From SAR202 cluster bacterium (lineage in GTDB: Bacteria; Chloroflexota; Dehalococcoidia; Lucifugimonadales; UBA1123), in NCBI GenBank assembly GCA_030743915.1, contig JASLRP010000368.1, positions 1 to 10,567 of the forward strand: a stretch of DNA of 10,567 nucleotides. Reading direction: 5' to 3'. Position numbers and translations under genes: made by a program. Below the pieces are notes generated by a model that saw nothing but the letters and a program-made list of their open reading frames with translations, did no database searches and was not told the DNA's origin. Below are positions 6,202 to 10,567 of the stretch, piece after piece. How positions within the stretch are numbered: the stretch's first letter is position 1; every line of letters begins with the position of its first letter.

Positions 6202-6981
6202 ATGTACTCGATTGACTTATCTGGACAGAACGCCGTGGTATTCGGCGTGGCAAATCAACGGAGCATCGCATGGTCGATTGCCCGTACGCTGGACGAGGCA
6301 GGCGCAACGCTGGTTTTGGCGTATCAGAACGAACGCCTGCGGAGCAGCGTCGAAAAGCTGGTTGGTGATCTCAACAACACGCCCTTGCTGGTCGAATGCG
6401 ACGTGAGCGAGGATGCGAACGTTGAGGGGATGTTCAAGCAGGTTGAGAACGAGCTTGGGCATGTGGAGACTGTCGTTCACAGCATTGCTTTCGCCAATCG
6501 CGATGACCTGGGCGGCAGGTTTGTGGACACCGGGCGGGACGGCTTCAGGCTGGCCCTGGATATCAGCGCATACTCTCTGGTGCCGGTGGTCCGATATGCC
6601 GCGCCGCTGATGTCGGAGAATGGGGGAAGCGTCCTGACGCTGACTTTTATGGCCTCATCCAAGGTGTTCCCCGGATATAACGTCATGGGGACAGCCAAAG
6701 CCGCCCTTGAAAACGAGGTGCGTCAGTTGGCATCAGACCTGGGCAGGGATAACATACGGGTGAACGCTATCTCGGCGGGGCCGCTGGATACGTTATCCTC
6801 TCGGGTTATCAGCAATTACCGGGACATGAAGCGCGTTCACGCTGAGCGCTCGCCGATGGGTCGGAATATCACCCATGACGAAGTGGCGAACACCGCTCTG
6901 TTTCTTTCCAGCGGGATGGCCAGCGGCATAACAGGCGAGGTGCTTCACGTTGACACCGGCTATCACATAATGGGGATTTGA
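6202..6981 (+). CDS. fabI: Enoyl-ACP reductase (FabI-type short-chain dehydrogenase)
   Basis: A 259-residue protein, the usual FabI length, of the NAD(P)H-dependent enoyl-ACP reductase family that performs the last reduction in each fatty-acid elongation cycle. The Rossmann loop GVANQRSIAW lies at 15-24. SIAFAN is at 94-99, catalytic Tyr159 and Lys166 are in YNVMGTAK, RVNAISAGPLDTL starts near 186, and TGEVLHVDTGYHIMG closes the protein. The residue aligned with the first conserved tyrosine of E. coli FabI (Tyr146) is Phe149 here. The start at 6202 is set by AGGGGG (6191-6196) five bases upstream and by the glycine-rich loop's usual distance from the N-terminus; a TTG-initiated extension back to 6061 is not family-like. 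The stop is four bases before the next gene. Fatty-acid synthesis is the default role, but the operon partners leave room for a specialised substrate. Confidence 0.9.
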   Translation: MYSIDLSGQNAVVFGVANQRSIAWSIARTLDEAGATLVLAYQNERLRSSVEKLVGDLNNTPLLVECDVSEDANVEGMFKQVENELGHVETVVHSIAFANRDDLGGRFVDTGRDGFRLALDISAYSLVPVVRYAAPLMSENGGSVLTLTFMASSKVFPGYNVMGTAKAALENEVRQLASDLGRDNIRVNAISAGPLDTLSSRVISNYRDMKRVHAERSPMGRNITHDEVANTALFLSSGMASGITGEVLHVDTGYHIMGI

Positions 6982-6985
6982 TGAA

Positions 6986-7492
6986 ATGAATTGGGCCGAG
7001 ACTATCGCACAATCCCTGAAGGATAATGACGTATCCCTGGTGGCATACGTGCCTGATATCAGCATCTACCAGGTGACCAAACTGTTGCAGGACGACCCGT
7101 TTTTCCACGTGGTCTCCGCGACTCGCGAAGAGGAAGCTATCGGCATTGCGTCGGGCGCATACTCGGTGGGTAGAAATGCGGCTGTGTTCATGCAGTCCAG
7201 CGGGTTTGGGAACTGCATCAACGCCCTGGCCAGTCTGTGCATTCCCAGCAGGATACCGATTCCCATGTTCATCAATATGCGGGGCGAGGTTGGGGAGTTC
7301 AACATCGCGCAGGTGGCGATGGGCAGGGCGACGCGGCCTATCCTGGACGTTCTGGGACTCCCTTACTACACGCTGGATACGGTTGATAGACTTGACCAGC
7401 AGGTCAGCGGGGCGTTGAAGCTGTGTTATGCCTCACGCCAACCTCTGGCTATGTGCCTGACACCGATGCTGCATGGAGGCAAGATTGCATAG
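6986..7492 (+). CDS. TPP-dependent decarboxylase, alpha subunit (ComD/sulfopyruvate-type)
   Basis: A 168-residue protein matching the N-terminal (pyrimidine-binding) half of thiamine-diphosphate enzymes, in the split form seen in sulfopyruvate decarboxylase ComD and phosphonopyruvate decarboxylase. REEEAIGIASGAY at 47-59 supplies the conserved glutamate that activates the cofactor (Glu48 by alignment). FMQSSGFGNCINALASL follows, then the RGEVGEFN segment at 99-106. It has no cofactor diphosphate-binding motif; that lies in the next gene, so the enzyme should be an alpha/beta assembly. ATG 6986 follows GGGGA (6972-6976) by nine bases and the FabI stop by four, indicating one operon. Related enzymes decarboxylate sulfopyruvate to sulfoacetaldehyde or phosphonopyruvate to phosphonoacetaldehyde. 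Neither substrate is proven here, and the other coenzyme M or phosphonate genes are absent from the window. Confidence 0.84.
   Translation: MNWAETIAQSLKDNDVSLVAYVPDISIYQVTKLLQDDPFFHVVSATREEEAIGIASGAYSVGRNAAVFMQSSGFGNCINALASLCIPSRIPIPMFINMRGEVGEFNIAQVAMGRATRPILDVLGLPYYTLDTVDRLDQQVSGALKLCYASRQPLAMCLTPMLHGGKIA
7475..7479 (+). promoter_or_regulatory. GGAGG ribosome site inside the alpha-subunit gene
   Basis: GGAGG lies in the last codons of the alpha-subunit gene and five bases before an in-frame TTG at 7485. It favours TTG 7485 as the beta-subunit start over ATG 7473, which overlaps the site itself and has little before it. Confidence 0.5.
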
Positions 7493-8039
7493 ATTCAGCG
7501 CGACCAAGATGCTATTGGAACATGTGGGGGACAGGCCGGTGGTGGCCAACCTCGGCCCTTCGACGGACGAGCTATGGCACGCCGGAGACCGTGACCGGAA
7601 TTTTTACACTTACGGTTCGATGGGCCTCTGCTCCTCCCTTGCTCTGGGGATGGCGTTGTCCACCGATGAGCAGGTGATCTCGCTGGATGGCGATGGCTCG
7701 CTGTTGATGAACATGGGGACTATCGGCACCATCGGCAGAGAAACACCCTCGAACCTGATCGTGATTGTCTGGGACAACGAGCAGTGGGCGCAGACGGGGT
7801 ATCAGCCCAGCCACACGGCCTTCGGGACCGACCTGGAGCAGGTGGCGCGAGGCTGTGGGATCGAAAAGACAGCGACCGTGCGGGATGAAGAAGAGCTACT
7901 GTCGGTCTTCCAAGAGGCGCTGGATGAGGAAGGGCCGTGGTTCATCGTGGCGAAGATTCAGGAGGAGGAATACCTTCCGGTCTCCCCGGTCGAGCCTGAG
8001 ATGACGCTGCACCGATTCAGGAAGTCGTTCGAGAAGTAG
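7485..8039 (+). CDS. TPP-dependent decarboxylase, beta subunit (ComE/sulfopyruvate-type)
   Basis: A 184-residue protein matching the C-terminal (diphosphate-binding) half of thiamine-diphosphate decarboxylases. The magnesium/diphosphate motif is clear: GDGSLLMN at 69-76 through Asp97-Asn98, preceded by a YGSMGLCSSLALGMAL segment and an N-terminal VVANLGPSTDELW block typical of ComE-like subunits. It pairs with the alpha subunit encoded just upstream; the genes overlap by eight bases with TTG 7485 as start, or 20 with ATG 7473. I prefer TTG because GGAGG precedes it at five bases and it gives the short N-terminus usual for this family. ATG 7473 remains possible and adds four residues. The product presumably decarboxylates a 2-oxo acid carrying a negatively charged group, such as sulfopyruvate or phosphonopyruvate. 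The gene converges on the MFS gene with only 19 bases between stops. Confidence 0.85.
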   Translation: MHRFSATKMLLEHVGDRPVVANLGPSTDELWHAGDRDRNFYTYGSMGLCSSLALGMALSTDEQVISLDGDGSLLMNMGTIGTIGRETPSNLIVIVWDNEQWAQTGYQPSHTAFGTDLEQVARGCGIEKTATVRDEEELLSVFQEALDEEGPWFIVAKIQEEEYLPVSPVEPEMTLHRFRKSFEK

Positions 8040-8058
8040 GCCCAACTCTCCGATGCGG

Positions 8059-9324
8059 TCAGTCGGCGTTCTGGACGGCGACGCGCGCAGTGTCGGGCGG
8101 TTCGGGTTCTGATTTGACGATCTGCCCCCTAAGCTGGGGCATTGCGATTCCGACCAGGCCGACGGTCACGAATCCGATGGTCGTCAGTATCATGATTGCC
8201 GTCGCAGGGCTTGTGATGTCCGCTATCGCTCCGATTATCAGCGCTCCGATGGGACCGGCGCCGATGGCCAGAGATATCACTCCCAACGCCCGGCCTCGCA
8301 TTTCCTCTTTTGCCGACAGCACGATGATTGTGGCCTGCATGGTGCCGAAACCCGCAGTGCCGAGGCCCAGAAGTATCAACATGACCAGAGAAGCTGCGAA
8401 GTTTTGCGACACCGCGAAGGCGAAGCACATTATCAGGCCCGCCAACGAGCCGTACAGGTAAACTCTGCCGTGGTACTTCATGCCGCCGACAGATGCGATG
8501 GTCATGGAGCCTATGATCGCGCCGAATCCATCAGCGCCCATCAGAAGTCCCATGAGTTCCGGGCCAACACCCAGCGTGTGCTTGGAGATGACCGGCACCA
8601 TCTGCATATACGGGAACAGCAGAAGGTTCATGAACACCGTAATTATCACGGTTGCCAGGATGACCCGATTACCGCGCACGTAGGAGAACCCTTCAGCCAT
8701 GTTTTTGAATATATTGGCAGATGCGGCAACCAGCGTCCGGCGAGGGGGCATGTTGACGACGGCCATGAATCCGATGGCCACCACCATGCAACCCGCTACC
8801 ACGAAAAACCCGCCGGTCACGCCGACCAGCGCTATGAGCGCGCCGGCAATTGTCGGTCCCAACATACGGCTGGAGTGCATCCCAACCGAGTCCAAGGCCA
8901 TCGCGTTGGTGAGTCCTGTTTGGCCCACCAGGTCGGGAAGGATGGACCTGCGGGAGGGCATGTCGAATGCCCAACCAAGACCAGTGATGAACACCAGGAC
9001 GTACGCGTGCCAGAATTCAGCGCGCCCCGACAGCAGTAGAGCGATCATCCCGACGGACGCCAGCAAGTTTATGGTCTGAGATGTCAGCATCAGGTTGCGC
9101 TTGTTGAGCCTGTCGGCGAGGACGCCTCCGATTGCTCCGAATAGCAGCAAAGGCGCCATCCCGAAGAAACCCACAAGCGCGACGAAGAATGGCGAGTCGG
9201 TAAGCTCCAGCACCAGCCAACTCAAAAGGGTCATCTGCATCCATCGGGAAATGTACGAGAAGAAGTTGGCAGGCCACAGCAACCGAAAACTCTTGTGACG
9301 AAAGGCGTCAAAGGTGCTAGGCAT
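8059..9324 (-). CDS. MFS exporter, EntS-like (MFS_3) family
   Basis: A 421-residue integral membrane transporter of the major facilitator superfamily with about 12 hydrophobic segments. The N-terminal FRLLW...SRWMQ region, the loop motif GGVLADRLNKR at 66-76 between helices 2 and 3, and MPSRRSILPDLV at 122-133 are characteristic of the MFS_3 branch, which includes the enterobactin exporter EntS and drug/H+ antiporters. The protein ends in a short charged, proline-rich tail. The cargo cannot be deduced. The start at 9324 begins right before the conserved N-terminal block. No Shine-Dalgarno sequence precedes it; instead a promoter-like pair sits so close that the transcript would begin at the ATG. 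The histidine kinase upstream on the same strand ends 53 bases before this gene. No terminator is visible between this gene and the convergent decarboxylase gene. Confidence 0.92.
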   Translation of the reverse strand: MPSTFDAFRHKSFRLLWPANFFSYISRWMQMTLLSWLVLELTDSPFFVALVGFFGMAPLLLFGAIGGVLADRLNKRNLMLTSQTINLLASVGMIALLLSGRAEFWHAYVLVFITGLGWAFDMPSRRSILPDLVGQTGLTNAMALDSVGMHSSRMLGPTIAGALIALVGVTGGFFVVAGCMVVAIGFMAVVNMPPRRTLVAASANIFKNMAEGFSYVRGNRVILATVIITVFMNLLLFPYMQMVPVISKHTLGVGPELMGLLMGADGFGAIIGSMTIASVGGMKYHGRVYLYGSLAGLIMCFAFAVSQNFAASLVMLILLGLGTAGFGTMQATIIVLSAKEEMRGRALGVISLAIGAGPIGALIIGAIADITSPATAIMILTTIGFVTVGLVGIAMPQLRGQIVKSEPEPPDTARVAVQNAD

Positions 9325-9330
9325 GCTTGG

Positions 9331-9360
9331 AGGATAGGATTTTGATCACGCTTTCGTCAA
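9331..9360 (-). promoter_or_regulatory. Promoter of the MFS gene, placed for leaderless transcription
   Basis: On the minus strand TTGACG (plus-strand 9355-9360, five of six matches) and TATCCT (9331-9336, four of six) are 18 bases apart. Six bases separate the -10 from the ATG at 9324, so a start seven bases downstream of the -10 would be the A of the start codon. The lack of any Shine-Dalgarno sequence fits. Confidence 0.5.
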
Positions 9361-9377
9361 GTTATTGTATTTTCAGA

Positions 9378-10567
9378 TCAGGATGAATCCGAAGGGGCGC
9401 TCGCAGAATCCAAAACCGACCTGACTTTGCTCGCCAGTATGTCGGGACTGGTGGGTTTCTCGATAAACTCTGCGCCCGATTCAGGCAGGTCTTTGGGATA
9501 GCCTGACATATAGATGATCTTGGCTTCGGGGCGCAATACCCTGAATCGGTTTGCCAGTTCATTTCCGCCCATTAGCGGCATGACGATGTCGGTCAGCAGA
9601 AGGTCGATCGGTTCTTGGGTCTGGCTCTCAGCGATACGCATGGCCTCGGCTCCGTTGCTGGCTTGCAGGACGTTATACCCTTGCGATTCCAGCACTTCGA
9701 CAATCAGCGATCTGACCAATGGTTCGTCCTCGGCCAGCAAGACGGTCTCGATTCCGGTGGGCCAGGACCTTTTTTCGTCAGGCCGTGATTCTGCAGTTGG
9801 CTTCTCTTCCACTCTCGGAAGAAAGACCTTGAAGGTTGTGCCCTCGCCCGGTTGGCTGTCAACCGTGATATGTCCTCCGCTTTGAGTCACGATGCCGTAG
9901 CAAGTGGACAGGCCCAGACCCGTACCTTCTCCCACACCTTTGGTGGTGAAGAAGGGTTCAAAAATGTGATCCTGCACTTCCTCGGTCATCCCGACGCCAG
10001 TGTCGGTGACGGTCAGGACATTGTAAGCTCCCGGAGATATGTTCGCATTGAGAATGGTGTTACGCTCGCCGAGTTGCTCGGTAGAGGTCTCGATGATCAG
10101 CTTGCCTCCGCTGGGCATAGCGTCGCGGGCGTTGACGGCCAGGTTCATTATGACCTGTTCGATCTGGCCACGATCGGCTTCGACGGCGCTCAAATCAGCC
10201 GAAGTCACGGTCACCAGTTCCACATCCTCACCGATGATTCTGCGCAGCATCGAGTTGAGGTCGAGAATCAACGCGTTAAGGTCCAGGACGACAGGCACGA
10301 TGACCTGGCGCCTTGAGAATGCCAGAAGCTGTCTTGTCAGTTCGGCTGCTCTCTCGGCTGCGGTCTTGATGCCACGGACATACCTATCCGTTGAATCGGT
10401 TTGGCGCTGATCCATTGATGCCAGGTCAGCGTATCCGACGATGGCCGTCAGCAGGTTATTGAAGTCGTGGGCAATTCCGCCAGCCAATTGGCCGACAGCG
10501 TCCATCTTCTGTGACTGAGCAAGCTGTATCTCCAGCAGTTTGCGCTCGGTGATGTCCACGACCATAC
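9378..10567 (-). CDS. Hybrid sensor histidine kinase, C-terminal part
   Basis: The minus-strand frame is open to the right edge of the window, so the sensory N-terminus is missing; 395 residues are counted from the first visible methionine. The fragment opens with VVDITERK, the usual end of a PAS domain. It continues with the HisKA domain (GGIAHDFNN, phospho-acceptor His33) and the ATPase domain (NLAVNARDAM N-box, DTGVGM, FEPFFTTK, GEGTGLGLS at 212-220). A C-terminal receiver domain has acidic residues in LLAEDEP, phospho-acceptor Asp326 in LLTDIVMP, Ser354 and Lys370. No DNA-binding output domain is present. The first visible methionine is therefore internal, not a start. The kinase would sense through its PAS and upstream regions and pass phosphate via its own receiver to an unidentified partner. 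The MFS gene downstream is a possible but unproven target. Confidence 0.94.
   Translation of the reverse strand, partial: MVVDITERKLLEIQLAQSQKMDAVGQLAGGIAHDFNNLLTAIVGYADLASMDQRQTDSTDRYVRGIKTAAERAAELTRQLLAFSRRQVIVPVVLDLNALILDLNSMLRRIIGEDVELVTVTSADLSAVEADRGQIEQVIMNLAVNARDAMPSGGKLIIETSTEQLGERNTILNANISPGAYNVLTVTDTGVGMTEEVQDHIFEPFFTTKGVGEGTGLGLSTCYGIVTQSGGHITVDSQPGEGTTFKVFLPRVEEKPTAESRPDEKRSWPTGIETVLLAEDEPLVRSLIVEVLESQGYNVLQASNGAEAMRIAESQTQEPIDLLLTDIVMPLMGGNELANRFRVLRPEAKIIYMSGYPKDLPESGAEFIEKPTSPDILASKVRSVLDSASAPSDSS

Noticed and set aside
8404..9039. Plus-strand open frame of 211 codons opposite the MFS gene
   Set aside because: Its product is rich in His, Arg and Asp with no recognisable domain, and it lies entirely antisense to a clear transporter.
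1..10567. CRISPR arrays, transposons, tRNA or rRNA genes, toxin-antitoxin or phage-defence systems
   Set aside because: I saw no regularly spaced direct DNA repeats, transposase motifs, terminal inverted repeats or tRNA-like folds by reading; all sizeable genes have housekeeping, metabolic or envelope-type families.

Overview
The window is ordinary bacterial chromosome: GC-rich, densely coded, with 11 protein genes (two cut by the window edges). I see no RNA gene, insertion sequence, CRISPR array or phage gene. A SoxC-like molybdenum enzyme, a class I nitronate monooxygenase, a split sulfopyruvate/phosphonopyruvate-decarboxylase-type TPP enzyme and a PspC/LiaF-like membrane pair together suggest a Chloroflexota genome, perhaps of the SAR202/Dehalococcoidia type. 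That is a gene-content impression, not a phylogenetic result.

Layout. Positions 1-293 hold the C-terminal end of a metallo-beta-lactamase-fold hydrolase (+). Positions 369-1619 hold a SoxC/sulfite-oxidase-family molybdopterin enzyme (+). About 500 bases without a gene follow. Next come two tightly coupled membrane genes (+, 2121-3473): a PspC-domain protein, then a protein with a LiaF-type membrane domain and a repeat-bearing beta-rich domain. A lipoprotein zinc peptidase follows (+, 3596-4648). A nitronate monooxygenase (-, 4759-5901) is transcribed divergently from a three-gene operon (+, 6202-8039) encoding a FabI-type enoyl reductase and the alpha and beta halves of a TPP-dependent decarboxylase. 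Converging on that operon is an MFS exporter (-, 8059-9324), preceded upstream by a hybrid sensor histidine kinase (-, 9378 to the right edge).

How the genes may work together. The PspC/LiaF-like pair and the surface peptidase look like envelope functions. The FabI/ComD/ComE-like operon is the most interesting unit: a thiamine-diphosphate decarboxylase split into two subunits is packed directly behind an enoyl-ACP-reductase-family gene, suggesting a shared but unidentified pathway. The SoxC-like enzyme nearby would fit sulfonate or sulfite metabolism, but it lies about 4.6 kb away in a separate unit, so the link is only a hypothesis. The MFS gene has a promoter-like sequence placed so that its transcript would begin at the start codon (leaderless). 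I did not find a clearly undescribed system; the best leads are that operon, the exact 21-residue GAAD repeats and the leaderless MFS promoter.
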